A stretch of 64,000 nt of DNA from Inquilinus limosus DSM 16000 (GTDB taxonomy: Bacteria > Pseudomonadota > Alphaproteobacteria > DSM-16000 > Inquilinaceae): the NCBI RefSeq assembly GCF_000423185.1, contig NZ_AUHM01000005.1, positions 186,001-250,000 of the forward strand. The letters run 5' to 3'. Positions 53,681 to 62,494 of the stretch are shown here, piece by piece. The number at the start of each line of letters is the position of its first letter. The stretch's first letter is position 1. The notes below the pieces were generated by a model. The model did not search any database. It was not told where the DNA came from and worked only from the letters and a program-made list of their open reading frames with translations. The translations under genes and the position numbers were made by a program.

Positions 53681-54684
53681 CGGTTCTCGACTTGCCGCCC
53701 TCGCCGATCGTCCCCTCGGTCGATTTCGGCCGCGACGGGGTGCAGCACGGCACGCTGCGCCTGCCGTACAGCCGGGACGATTCCGCCTGGGGCTCGGTGA
53801 TGATCCCGGTCGCGGTGATCAAGAACGGGGAGGGGCCGACCGCGCTCCTCACCGGCGCCAATCACGGCGACGAGTACGAGGGGCCGATCGCCCTGTTCGA
53901 GCTGGCGCGGACGCTGGACCCGACGCAGGTCCGCGGCCGGGTGATCATCGTCCCGGCGATGAATTATCCGGCCTTCCGGGCCGGCACCCGCACCTCGCCG
54001 ATCGACAAGGGCAACCTGAACCGCAGCTTCCCCGGCCGGCCGGACGGCACGGTGACGCAGAAGATCGCCGACTATTTCCAACGCCATCTGCTGCCGCTGG
54101 CCGACATCGTGCTGGACTTCCACTCCGGCGGCCGGACGCTCGACTTCGTGCCCTTCGCCGCCGCCCATATCCTGTCCGACAAGGACCAGGAGGCGCGCTG
54201 CTTCGCGGCGGTGGAGGCCTTCTCCGCCCCCTGGTCGATGCGGATGCTGGAGATCGACGCGGTCGGCATGTACGACACCGCGGCCGAGGCGGCAGGCAAG
54301 GTCTTCGTGACGACGGAGCTGGGCGGCGGCGGCACCGCCACCGCCCGCACGGCGGGGATCGCGAAGCGCGGCGTGCGCAACCTGCTGCGCCACGCCGGTA
54401 TCCTGCAGGGCGAGGTCGACCGCGCGCCCAGCCGCTGGCTCGACATGCCGTCTTCCGACTGCTTCCGCTTCGCCGAGCAGGACGGCATGGCCGAGACCTG
54501 CGTCGACCTGGGCGATCCGGTGAAGAAGGGCGACGTGATCGCCCGCATCCATCCGGTCGACCGCACCGGCCCAGCGCCGGCGGAATACCGCGCGGCGCTC
54601 GACGGCATCCTGGCGGCGCGGCACTTCCCGGGGCTGGTGAAGGCCGGCGACTGCCTTGCGGTGATCGGGACGGTGGAGGGGTAG
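53677..54684 (+). CDS. doeB: N-alpha-acetyl-L-2,4-diaminobutyrate deacetylase EutE/DoeB
   Basis: The 335-residue protein belongs to the succinylglutamate desuccinylase/aspartoacylase zinc family, with His63 and Glu66 in GANHGDEYEGP, NLNRSFPGRPDG and the third zinc ligand in VLDFHSGG. It removes the acetyl group made by ectoine hydrolase to give diaminobutyrate, the substrate of DoeD. ATGA overlap with doeA; last gene of the ehu-eut operon. Confidence 0.93.
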   Translation: MTVLDLPPSPIVPSVDFGRDGVQHGTLRLPYSRDDSAWGSVMIPVAVIKNGEGPTALLTGANHGDEYEGPIALFELARTLDPTQVRGRVIIVPAMNYPAFRAGTRTSPIDKGNLNRSFPGRPDGTVTQKIADYFQRHLLPLADIVLDFHSGGRTLDFVPFAAAHILSDKDQEARCFAAVEAFSAPWSMRMLEIDAVGMYDTAAEAAGKVFVTTELGGGGTATARTAGIAKRGVRNLLRHAGILQGEVDRAPSRWLDMPSSDCFRFAEQDGMAETCVDLGDPVKKGDVIARIHPVDRTGPAPAEYRAALDGILAARHFPGLVKAGDCLAVIGTVEG

Positions 54685-54744
54685 AAGGCGCCCCACCGAA
54701 GGCAGGCGGCTTCTTCGGCGGGATCGGCCGGCGGCGGTTCGTCG

Positions 54745-55140
54745 TCAGCGGATAAGTCTCGCCGCGAGCGCCTGCACTTCGCTGTCCCTGAACGGCTTCT
54801 GCAGCATCGGCCGCTCGACGAACCGGTCTTCGACGAGCTCGGGCGGCTGAGAGGAGATGAAGGCGAACGGGACGTTGTGCTCGGCCAGGATCTCCGCCGC
54901 GGGGTAAACTTCCTTGCCGCCGCTCAGCTCGATATCGAGGAGCGCGGCGTCCAGCCTGTTGTTCCCCGCCAGCTCCACGGCCTCGTCCAGTCTCGCCACC
55001 GGACCCAGGATCCGGAATCCCGCTTCGGTCAGCGCTTCCTTCACCAGGAGCGCGATCAGGAATTCGTCCTCGACCACGAGGACGCAAGGTTGTCGGTCGG
55101 GCTTCAAGGGCAGTCTCCCAGAGCGTTGCTTCTGTCGCAT
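54745..55140 (-). CDS. Stand-alone receiver-domain response regulator
   Basis: The 131-residue protein is a single CheY-like receiver. It has the acidic pair VVEDEF, phospho-acceptor Asp69 in ALLDIELSGGK, a Ser in FISSQP and Lys in LQKPF. There is no output domain. It is divergent from two small paralogous proteins (55252 and 55708) and 61 bp from the end of the ectoine operon. The nearest kinase is the Kai-linked one at 58508. Its partner is unknown. Confidence 0.85.
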   Translation of the reverse strand: MRQKQRSGRLPLKPDRQPCVLVVEDEFLIALLVKEALTEAGFRILGPVARLDEAVELAGNNRLDAALLDIELSGGKEVYPAAEILAEHNVPFAFISSQPPELVEDRFVERPMLQKPFRDSEVQALAARLIR

Positions 55141-55251
55141 GGGCAACAGCCGGCGCGCGCTCTGAGTGCAAGTCACTTTATTGCGTTTCTGTCTGCTACG
55201 CTGGGACGGGAAATGGAGAGCCCGAGAACGCCACAGCCGAAGGACACGACG

Positions 55252-55611
55252 ATGGCCGACAACGAACGCAACGATGAGCTGCGGTACGCGATGAACCAGC
55301 TCGAGGCCTGGCTCGAGCGGTGGCGGGCCGGCCGGACCCCCAACGGGGCCGAGCTGGCGGTCATCAAGCGGGCCGTCGGCGAGCTGCATATCGACGAGGG
55401 GGAGGCGCATGACGACGCAGAGCCATCGGCGCATCGGGAAATCGCCGATCTCCTGGCCGCGGTGGACCCGGACCACGCGCCCCGTATCGAGACGGCCGAT
55501 CCCGCCGCGGTCGACTACAGCTTTCAGGAGTTCGAGCGCGACATGGAGCTGCTGAGGCCCAAATACGACTATCTGAACTGGCTGGGAGGGCGACCGGTCG
55601 GGCACGCCTAG
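55252..55611 (+). CDS. Small acidic protein, paralogue 1, unknown function
   Basis: The 119-residue protein starts MADNERNDELRYAMNQLEAW. It shares with 55708-56058 the pattern ELRYA-x-x-QLE-x-WL-x-RW-x-AG at the N-terminus and APRI...DYS-x-x-(Q/E)FERD-x-x-x-LR at the C-terminus, joined by a variable acidic linker. Both parts are predicted helical. No signal peptide. I do not recognise the family. It is divergent from the stand-alone receiver with 111 bp between the starts. Confidence 0.68.
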   Translation: MADNERNDELRYAMNQLEAWLERWRAGRTPNGAELAVIKRAVGELHIDEGEAHDDAEPSAHREIADLLAAVDPDHAPRIETADPAAVDYSFQEFERDMELLRPKYDYLNWLGGRPVGHA

Positions 55612-55707
55612 CGCTCTCGCGCCCTCTCCTTGCGAGGGAATGTTCCCGGCTTGCCGAAGCGTCTCGCGGCGGCCATCTCCTTCCGAAGACCGAACCGGAG
55701 GACAGCG

Positions 55708-56058
55708 ATGCCCGGCACCGGGCGAGACGGCGAGCTGCGCTACGCGCTGGACCAGCTGGAGCAGTGGCTGCAGCGCTGGAAGGCCGGCCACAGGATGACG
55801 TCGCGAGAGCGCTGGAACGTGCACTTCGCGGTCCAGCAGCTCAAGGCCGATGAGGGGGCGAGGCAGGATCCGAGGGCCGTGGCGAAAGCGGAGTCCGCGA
55901 TCGACCCGATGAAGCGCATCGACCCGGAGCTTCCCGACGAGCCCGACGCCGCCGCCGCGCCCCGGATCGACTATTCGCTGGAGCAGTTCGAGCGCGACCT
56001 GATGCAGCTTCGGGAGAAGTTCGCCTATCTCGGCAGCCTGTCCGCCGGGGACGGGTAA
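55708..56058 (+). CDS. Small acidic protein, paralogue 2, unknown function
   Basis: The 116-residue protein starts at ATG 55708 after CGGAGGACAG. It repeats the layout of 55252-55611: ELRYALDQLEQWLQRWKAG, then an acidic linker, then RIDYSLEQFERDLMQLREKF. It lies 96 bp after its paralogue in the same orientation, so the two come from a tandem duplication. No family recognised. Confidence 0.68.
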   Translation: MPGTGRDGELRYALDQLEQWLQRWKAGHRMTSRERWNVHFAVQQLKADEGARQDPRAVAKAESAIDPMKRIDPELPDEPDAAAAPRIDYSLEQFERDLMQLREKFAYLGSLSAGDG

Positions 56059-56103
56059 CGGCCTGCCCGGGCCAGCGCGGCCGACAGCCATCGCAGACGG
56101 CCG

Positions 56104-57336
56104 TCAGACGGCCATGATCTCCTCGATCGTCGTGACCGCAGCGCCCAGCCCGTCCTCGGCGGCCATGCGCTCGCCGAGCGCCTTGGCGCGCCGGCGTGCC
56201 TCGGTGCCCTCCGCGAAGGCGATCGCACGCGCCAGCCGGGGTGCTGTCAGGCTCTTGGCGGGCACGGCCGGCGCGGCCACGCCCAGCTGCGCGAGGCGGG
56301 CGGCCCAGAAGAACTGATCGCCGGCGAAGGGCACCGCGACCGACGGGATGCCGGCCCGCGCCGCCGAATGCGTCGTCCCGGAGCCGCAATGGTGGATCGC
56401 CAGGGACGTACGCGGGAAGAGCCAGCTGTGCGGCGTCTCGCCGATCGCCAGGATATTGTCCGGCAGGCGCGAGGGGTCGATGCCGCTCCAGCCCGGATAG
56501 AACAGCGCCCGGCGGCCCGCAACCGCACCGATCACCGCCTCGAGTATCGCATCGCGATCGAAGCCGACCATGCTGCCGAAGCCGATATAGAGCGGCGGGT
56601 CGCCGGCCGCCAGGAAATCGGCCAGCTCGTGCGGCGGCGACCAGTGCGGCGCAGGCAAGCTCCATTGGCCGCACACCTGCGCGTTGGCCGGCCAGTCGGC
56701 CGGACGCGGCAGGAGGCTGGGCGAGACGCCATACAGCATGGGATGGCTCGTCCAGAGCTCGCGCCGGGGCGGCAAACCGCAGGCGCGGGCGCGGGCGGCG
56801 TTGGTGGCGTTCCGGAAGGCCCGCCACAGCATCGCATTGACGAAGCGGTGGCTGGCGCGGTTGAGGAAGCGCGGCACGATCCCGGGCGGAAGCAGGGGCG
56901 ACGGGAAGGCTGTGGTCGGGGAGATCGGGATCAGGCCGATCCCGATCGCCTTGACGCCGAGATGCTCGGCCGCGGACAGCCCGACGAAGGCGGCAAGGCC
57001 CGACAGGATGACCGCGTCGCACCCCTGTCCGTTCTCGACCACCGTGCGCATCCATGCCTCGGCATTGATGTTGGCGATGCGCGCCAGGGCCTTCGCCGTC
57101 CGGGTGAAGCGGTGCCCTCCGGCCACGGCGCCGGAAATGGCCTCGCTCGGCCGCAGGGTTCCACGGATGTCTCCGGCCAGCGCGATCGCCGGCACGTCCA
57201 GGGCGCGGGCGGCGCCGAGCGTAGCGCCGTCGGCGAGCAGGGTGGCCTCGTGGCCGGCATCCATCAGCGCCCGGCACAGCGCCGCGAGCGGACGGGTGTC
57301 ACCCTCCGTCCCATAGGTCACGACGAGAAACTTCAT
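56104..57336 (-). CDS. UDP-glycosyltransferase-like (GT1 family)
   Basis: The 410-residue protein begins MKFLVVTYGTEGDTRPLAAL, the usual GT1 N-terminal strand and first loop, and has the donor-binding C-terminal signature WLFPRTSLAIHHCGSGTTHS, then AGIPSVAVPFAGDQFFWA. It belongs to the group of macrolide, sterol and antibiotic glycosyltransferases. The acceptor is unknown. It stands alone in convergent orientation to the small paralogues. Confidence 0.86.
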   Translation of the reverse strand: MKFLVVTYGTEGDTRPLAALCRALMDAGHEATLLADGATLGAARALDVPAIALAGDIRGTLRPSEAISGAVAGGHRFTRTAKALARIANINAEAWMRTVVENGQGCDAVILSGLAAFVGLSAAEHLGVKAIGIGLIPISPTTAFPSPLLPPGIVPRFLNRASHRFVNAMLWRAFRNATNAARARACGLPPRRELWTSHPMLYGVSPSLLPRPADWPANAQVCGQWSLPAPHWSPPHELADFLAAGDPPLYIGFGSMVGFDRDAILEAVIGAVAGRRALFYPGWSGIDPSRLPDNILAIGETPHSWLFPRTSLAIHHCGSGTTHSAARAGIPSVAVPFAGDQFFWAARLAQLGVAAPAVPAKSLTAPRLARAIAFAEGTEARRRAKALGERMAAEDGLGAAVTTIEEIMAV

Positions 57337-57597
57337 GTCGCTCCGCCCCCCGACGGTCGTTCCCGATCATCGGCCGGTGAGACATCGAACGCAGGCTTGG
57401 ATCGGCCGATTCGTGCAAACAGTCGCGTGAACTAGCCGCTTTGACCTGGCCGCTCAAGCTCTCCGACGCTCATCCTGATCGTGAGGGTGTCGTGGCGGCG
57501 CTGTTTTGTTCCGGGGCGAGAATGATCGTGAAGTCGAGGATGCTGCTTATTTGCTCATCAACGCCAGTTTCTTGAACGAGATACGCGAAGCTGGCGC

Positions 57598-58275
57598 TCA
57601 CAACACCGTCTCCAGCCGGCTGAAGCGGACCGGGATGGACTCGCTGGCATAGAGCGTTCCGCCCGCGTCCTTGTCGATGACCGTCAGGATCTGGGCGTCG
57701 GCGGGGCCCAGCGGCATCACCAGGCGGCCGCCCGGCCGCAACTGGTCCAGGAGGGCCGTGGGCGGCTGGTCGGCTGCGGCCGTCACCATGATCTTGTCGT
57801 AGGGGGCATGCTCGGCCCAGCCGCGGGAGCCGTCGCCGATGCGGATGCCGATGTTGGACACGCCCAGCCGGCGCAGGCGCAGCCCGGCCTCGCCGGCCAG
57901 CTCCTCGACGATCTCGACGCTCCAGACCCGGCCCGCCAGCTCCGCCAGCACCGCCGCCTGGTAGCCGAGGCCGGTACCGACCTCCAGCACCACCTCGTCC
58001 GGCCCGGGGGCCAGCAGGTCGGTCATCAGCGCGCAGATGAAGGGCTGCGAGATCGTCTTGTCGAAACCGATCGGCAGCGGCGCGTCGTGGTAGCAGACGG
58101 CCGCGAGCTGCAGCGGGACGAAGAGGTGCCGCGGCACGCGCTCCATCGCCGCCAGCACCCGCCCGTCGAGGGCGGCGCGGCCGAGCTCGTCGCTCATCAG
58201 ATCCGTATGGATCGCGATCACCTCGACCATGTGCCGCCGCAGGATCGCGAAATGCTCCTCACCCATCGGCTTCAT
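57598..58275 (-). CDS. pcm: Protein-L-isoaspartate O-methyltransferase
   Basis: The 225-residue protein has RVPRHLFVPLQLAAVCYHD, the PCMT pre-motif IGFDKTISQPFICALMTDLL and the SAM-binding VLEVGTGLGYQAAVLAEL, then GDGSRGWAEHAPYDKIMVTA and LLDQLRPGGRLVMPLG. It methylates isoaspartyl residues in damaged proteins to restore aspartate. It is not grouped with other repair genes here. The 260 bp upstream and 230 bp downstream hold nothing recognisable. Confidence 0.92.
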   Translation of the reverse strand: MKPMGEEHFAILRRHMVEVIAIHTDLMSDELGRAALDGRVLAAMERVPRHLFVPLQLAAVCYHDAPLPIGFDKTISQPFICALMTDLLAPGPDEVVLEVGTGLGYQAAVLAELAGRVWSVEIVEELAGEAGLRLRRLGVSNIGIRIGDGSRGWAEHAPYDKIMVTAAADQPPTALLDQLRPGGRLVMPLGPADAQILTVIDKDAGGTLYASESIPVRFSRLETVL

Positions 58276-58507
58276 GGTCGGCGGGCCTCGTCCCGGTCCA
58301 ACATGTCTTCGGAGTATCCCGCCGAGCGGGCCTGCAGGTCCACAAGCATCCGCGCCTCGCCTCGTCTCCTCGCCCGGAGGCCTGTGAATGAAGTTGCGCC
58401 GGGCGGTGCCCGAGGGGCGGCGGCACGCCGTCGCAGCCTTGCCAGAGACCTTCGCTCCTCGCGATCCCGAGGGTCAAAGGTCGCCGCTCTCGGGAGCGTC
58501 CGTCGCC

Positions 58508-59614
58508 TCAGCTCCGCGCCCGCGGCAGGTAGAGACGCACGCGGGTGCCGCGGCCGACCTCGCTGTCGATCCGGATATGCCCGCCCGACTGGGTGACGAA
58601 GCCGTGGACCTGGCTGAGGCCGAGCCCGGTGCCTTCGCCTTCGCCCTTGGTCGTGAAGAACGGCTCGAACACCCGGGCCAGGACCTCCTTGCTCATGCCG
58701 CAGCCGGTGTCGCCGACCGTCACCCGCACATGGGTCGCGGCGATGCCCGGCACGTCCTCGATGTCCTCCGGGGCGTTGCTGGTCTCGATCGTCATCGTGC
58801 CGCGGCCCGCCATGGCGTCGCGCGCATTGACGGCGAGGTTGAGGAGCGCGACCTCGAGCTGGTTGGCGTCGATCAGGATCGGGCCGAGCGCCGGGTCGAG
58901 CTCGCACCGGATGGCGATGCCGCTGCCGAGCGAGCGTTCGAGGATGGTGGTCAGCGCCTCGATCCGCTGGTTGAGATCGACCAGCTCGGGCGCGAGCGAC
59001 TGCCGGCGGGAGAAAGCCAGCAGCTGGTGGGTCAGCGCACCGCCGTTCTGGATCCGCCGCGACAGCTCCTCGATGATCTCCCGGATCTGCGGGCCGGCCG
59101 GGTCGCGGGCGATCTGCTTCTCCAGCAGCCGCAGGCCGGCCTGGATGACGGTGAGCAGGTTGTTGAAGTCATGGACGATTCCGGCCGTGAGCCGGCCGAT
59201 GGCCTCCAGCTTCTGCGACTGCCGCCGGCGCTCCTCCTGCGCCCGCTGGGCCGACACGTCGCGCAGGCTGGCCAGCAGCGCCGGGGTGCCGGTCCAGGTC
59301 ACCTCGACCACCCGCATCTCGACCTCGGCCGGGCCGCGGCCAGGGCGGTGGACCGTGATGAGCGTGGTCTCGCCCGAGACGACCGGCCGGCCCAGCGGCA
59401 CGTGCAGCAGCTCGTCGCGAGGATGCCCGAAGATGTCGGCCGCGGCGGGGTTGGCGTAGAGCACGGTGCCGGCCAGATCGACCACCAGCACGCCATCGGC
59501 GGTGTGCTCGATCAGCAGCCGGAAACTCGGCTCGCTCAGATCGGCGAGCCGCCGTTCGTTCCGCGGGGCGGCGATCGTGGCCACCCGCAGAGCCGGAACC
59601 AAGGGGTCTGTCAT
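58508..59614 (-). CDS. PAS sensor histidine kinase of the kai operon
   Basis: The 368-residue kinase has an N-terminal PAS domain (residues 30-125: LLIEHTADGVLVVDLAGTVL, NPAAADIFGHPRDEL), the phospho-His in GIVHDFNNLLTVIQ and a catalytic domain with NLAVNARDAM, VGDTGCGM, FFTTKGEGEGTGLGL. No membrane segment is present, so it is cytoplasmic. It overlaps kaiC by 4 bp, which makes it the likely output kinase of the KaiBC pair. No receiver is adjacent. Confidence 0.9.
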   Translation of the reverse strand: MTDPLVPALRVATIAAPRNERRLADLSEPSFRLLIEHTADGVLVVDLAGTVLYANPAAADIFGHPRDELLHVPLGRPVVSGETTLITVHRPGRGPAEVEMRVVEVTWTGTPALLASLRDVSAQRAQEERRRQSQKLEAIGRLTAGIVHDFNNLLTVIQAGLRLLEKQIARDPAGPQIREIIEELSRRIQNGGALTHQLLAFSRRQSLAPELVDLNQRIEALTTILERSLGSGIAIRCELDPALGPILIDANQLEVALLNLAVNARDAMAGRGTMTIETSNAPEDIEDVPGIAATHVRVTVGDTGCGMSKEVLARVFEPFFTTKGEGEGTGLGLSQVHGFVTQSGGHIRIDSEVGRGTRVRLYLPRARS

Positions 59615-61110
59615 GACGTGGTCTGGGGCGACATGGAGGAGTCGCCGAAGACGTCAGGCGCGCCCCCGAACGGCTCGCCGAGATGCATGCCGCCCCCATC
59701 GATGGTGAAGCGGCGGATATGCTTGTCGTGCTCGCTGCCGCGCATCTTCAGCACCATCAGGCCGCGATTCATCAGGTCGGCCTCCTGGATGTAGCGGAGC
59801 AGGATGATCGAATCGGTCAGGGTCGAGATGTGCTGCTCGCTGGCGCTCTGGCCGCCGACCAGCGATTTGTTGGTGGCGGTGCACAGCCCGGCGATCTCGC
59901 GCTTCTTGACGAAGGAGGTCAGGCTGATCAGGAATTCGCGGAACCCGGTCTCCGGGGCGATGCGCTCCAGCGCCGAAAGGCTGTCGACCGCGATCCGGTC
60001 CGGTTTGAACTCCTCGACCAGCTGGCGGATCATCAGCAGGTGGTCCGGCAGCCCCTGGGCCTCGGGATAGAGGCAGACGATCTTCAGCCGGCCGTCGGCC
60101 TCCATCGCCTCGAAATCGACGCCCCAGCCGCGGGCGTTGCGGAACAGCTGGCCGCGGCTTTCCTCGTAGCCGACCAGGAGCGCGCGCTCCCCCGCCGCCA
60201 CGCCGCCGGCGAGAAAGTTGGTGACCAGAAGGGTCTTGCCGGTGCCGGTCGCGCCGCTGACCAGGGTCACGCTGTCGCGGAAGAAGCCGCCGCCGCACAT
60301 CCGGTCCAGCTCCTCGTTGCCGCTGGTCACGCGCTTGGTGCTCGATTCCTGCTCGAGCCGCAGCGAGGACAGCGGAACGGCGACCATCCCCTTCTGCTCG
60401 AGCAGGGTGATCGGCACCTCGCCCTCGACATGGCGGCTGCCGCGCATCTTCAGCACCTCGATGGTGCGCCGGCGGCGCTCGCGGTCGAGGGAGTTGCGCA
60501 GGATGACGACGTTGTCGGCCACGAACTCCTCGATCCGGTGGCGCGAGATCTCGCCGTATTCGCTGTTGCGCTCCGCGGTCATCAGCACCGTCAGGCCCCG
60601 CTGCTTCAGCGCCGACGCGATGCGCAGCAGCTCGCGCCGCACCACCGACTGGTCGGCGATGAAATGGTCGAACAGCTGGGTCAGGGAGTCGAGCACGATG
60701 CGCTTGGCGTCCACCGTCTCGACCGCGTGCAGGATGCGGGCCAGAAGGCCCGACAGGTCGAACTCGCCCAGCACGACCTCGTCGCGGTCGCGCGGGCTGG
60801 CGTCGACGAAGGCCAGCTTGCCGGCCGCGCGCCAGCGGCCGATGTCCCAGCCGAAGCTGGCCATGTTGACCGCGATCTCCGCCGGCGATTCCTCGAAGGT
60901 CACGAACACCCCCGCCTCGCCGAGATCGGTGATGCCGTGGGCCAGGAACTGGGTCGCGAACACGGTCTTGCCGCTGCCGGGCGTGCCGCCGACGATCGTC
61001 ATCCGTCCACGCGGCAGTCCGCCCATCACCAGGTCGTCGAACGCCTCGATGCCGGTCTTCACGCGACCGAGCACGGGGTCGAGGTCGATCTCCTCCTCCG
61101 GAACCATCAC
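59611..61110 (-). CDS. kaiC: KaiC-family ATPase/kinase
   Basis: The 499-residue protein contains two RecA-like KaiC domains. CI has Walker A GGTPGSGKTVF and VTFEESP; CII has GATGTGKTLL and VGYEESRG. The two phosphorylation sites of cyanobacterial KaiC are conserved as Ser429-Thr430 in EQHISTLTDSI, followed by MNRGLMVLKMRGSEHDKHIR. It should be an autokinase with cyclic ATPase activity. It starts one base after kaiB and overlaps the histidine kinase gene, so the three form one operon. No kaiA is present. Confidence 0.94.
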   Translation of the reverse strand: MMVPEEEIDLDPVLGRVKTGIEAFDDLVMGGLPRGRMTIVGGTPGSGKTVFATQFLAHGITDLGEAGVFVTFEESPAEIAVNMASFGWDIGRWRAAGKLAFVDASPRDRDEVVLGEFDLSGLLARILHAVETVDAKRIVLDSLTQLFDHFIADQSVVRRELLRIASALKQRGLTVLMTAERNSEYGEISRHRIEEFVADNVVILRNSLDRERRRRTIEVLKMRGSRHVEGEVPITLLEQKGMVAVPLSSLRLEQESSTKRVTSGNEELDRMCGGGFFRDSVTLVSGATGTGKTLLVTNFLAGGVAAGERALLVGYEESRGQLFRNARGWGVDFEAMEADGRLKIVCLYPEAQGLPDHLLMIRQLVEEFKPDRIAVDSLSALERIAPETGFREFLISLTSFVKKREIAGLCTATNKSLVGGQSASEQHISTLTDSIILLRYIQEADLMNRGLMVLKMRGSEHDKHIRRFTIDGGGMHLGEPFGGAPDVFGDSSMSPQTTS

Positions 61111-61111
61111 G

Positions 61112-61414
61112 CTAGATCCTTCTCTTCAGGCCAAAGAAATCGAGGACCTGATCGACGTCGCCGAGGTCGCCGATCAGGCGCCGCGGCGGCCGGCTGGACT
61201 CGTCCGACAGGGTCGGGGTCGCCAGGATGCCGGCCGTCTCGGCCGCCGAGCGGTCGGCCAGGATGTCGACGATCTCGATCTCGACCTGCCCGGCCATGGC
61301 GTCGATCAGCCGCTGCCGCCCTTCGAGCGCGCGCCGGGCGCCGGGCGTCTGCCCGGCCACATAGAGCCGCAGAAGCGGGATCGGTCCCAGGGCGGGCGGC
61401 GGCTGTGGGGTCAT
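61112..61414 (-). CDS. kaiB: KaiB-like thioredoxin-fold protein
   Basis: The 100-residue protein has LLRLYVAGQTPGARRALEGR, IEIVDILADRSAAETAGIL, ATPTLSDESSRPPRRLIGD and a C-terminal helix VDQVLDFFGLKRRI. This is the KaiB fold and length; KaiB switches fold to bind the KaiC CI ring. First gene of the kaiB-kaiC-kinase operon, divergent from a Crp/Fnr gene across 273 bp. Confidence 0.93.
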   Translation of the reverse strand: MTPQPPPALGPIPLLRLYVAGQTPGARRALEGRQRLIDAMAGQVEIEIVDILADRSAAETAGILATPTLSDESSRPPRRLIGDLGDVDQVLDFFGLKRRI

Positions 61415-61687
61415 CGGTCACGCCTGGCTGCGGGCGAACAAGCGGTGTTGGCGTGCTCCGGGCGCCCCGCCAAGGAACCTCCGATAGTCGGCATTCCATT
61501 CTCCCGAGGCAGCGCGCGAGTCTCGCCCCGGGAGCCGATGCGCCGCCGCTCGTGCTCGAACAGGTCTCTGGCCAGCGCCGAATGCGCCTTTCTAGACCCG
61601 ATCCACCCCTGCGTCTGTGCAGTAGTGGACACTTTTCCCGTCCTGGGGGCGTTGATCGGACGGAACGCAACGCAACGGGATTGCAAG

Positions 61688-62440
61688 ATGGGGTACACGA
61701 CGCACTACGCGCCCGACCAGATCGGCAACAACCTGCTGCGCGCCCTCAGGGCCGAAGACTGGGAGATCCTGAGGCCGATGCTGGAGGAATGGTCGGCGCC
61801 GACCGGCACGATCCTGCACCATCCGGGCGACACGGTCCGCTGCGCCTACTTCCCGCGCGGATCGAGCCTGATCTCCTATCTGGTCGTGCTCCAGGACGGT
61901 CGGGCCATCGAGACGGCCCTGGTCGGCCGGGAAGGGGCCATCGGCGGGATCGTCAGCCAGGGGCGCCTCCCGGCCCATGCCCGGGCGGAAGTGCAGCTCG
62001 GAGGCTCCTTCTTCCGGACCGAGCTGCATCATCTGGAGCAGGCGAAGATGCGGTCGCAGACGCTGCGGCACCTGTTCGCGCGCTATGCCGATTGCATGAT
62101 GGCGCAGGTGTTCCAGTCGGTGGCCTGCAACGCCGCCCATTCGATCGAGCAGCGCACGGCGAAATGGCTGCTGGCGGCGATCGAGCGCACCGGCTCCCCC
62201 GATGTGGCGCTGACGCAGGAGCAGCTGTCGGCAACCCTCGGCGTCGGCCGAACCTATCTGAGCCGGATCATCCACGACCTGCGCGGACGCGGGGTGATCG
62301 AGACGCGGCGGGGACGCATCGGTGTCCGCGACGTGGACGGGCTGCGCGCCCTCGCCTGCGAATGCAACGCCGCCGTCAGCAGCCACTTCGACGACGTGCT
62401 GCAGGGCGTCTACCCGTCCGAGTTCGCCTTCGGGAAGTGA
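61688..62440 (+). CDS. Crp/Fnr-family transcriptional regulator
   Basis: The 250-residue protein has an N-terminal cyclic-nucleotide-binding-type beta domain (HHPGDTVRCAYFPRGSSLIS, ALVGREGAIGG) and a C-terminal winged helix (LTQEQLSATLGVGRTYLSRI, LRGRGVIETRRGRIGV). No Fnr-type Cys cluster is visible, so it does not look like an oxygen-sensing Fnr. It is divergent from kaiB and is thus a candidate regulator of the kai operon. The alkB gene follows 54 bp downstream. Confidence 0.88.
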   Translation: MGYTTHYAPDQIGNNLLRALRAEDWEILRPMLEEWSAPTGTILHHPGDTVRCAYFPRGSSLISYLVVLQDGRAIETALVGREGAIGGIVSQGRLPAHARAEVQLGGSFFRTELHHLEQAKMRSQTLRHLFARYADCMMAQVFQSVACNAAHSIEQRTAKWLLAAIERTGSPDVALTQEQLSATLGVGRTYLSRIIHDLRGRGVIETRRGRIGVRDVDGLRALACECNAAVSSHFDDVLQGVYPSEFAFGK

Positions 62441-62494
62441 TGCCGCAGCCGCCGGGCCCCATATCTATGGCCGGACCAACGATGGAGGCCCACC

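Noticed and set aside
54745-55140. The receiver as the dedicated partner of the Kai-linked kinase
   Set aside because: They are more than 3 kb apart with two unrelated genes between, and no sequence feature links them. I mention it only as a candidate to test.
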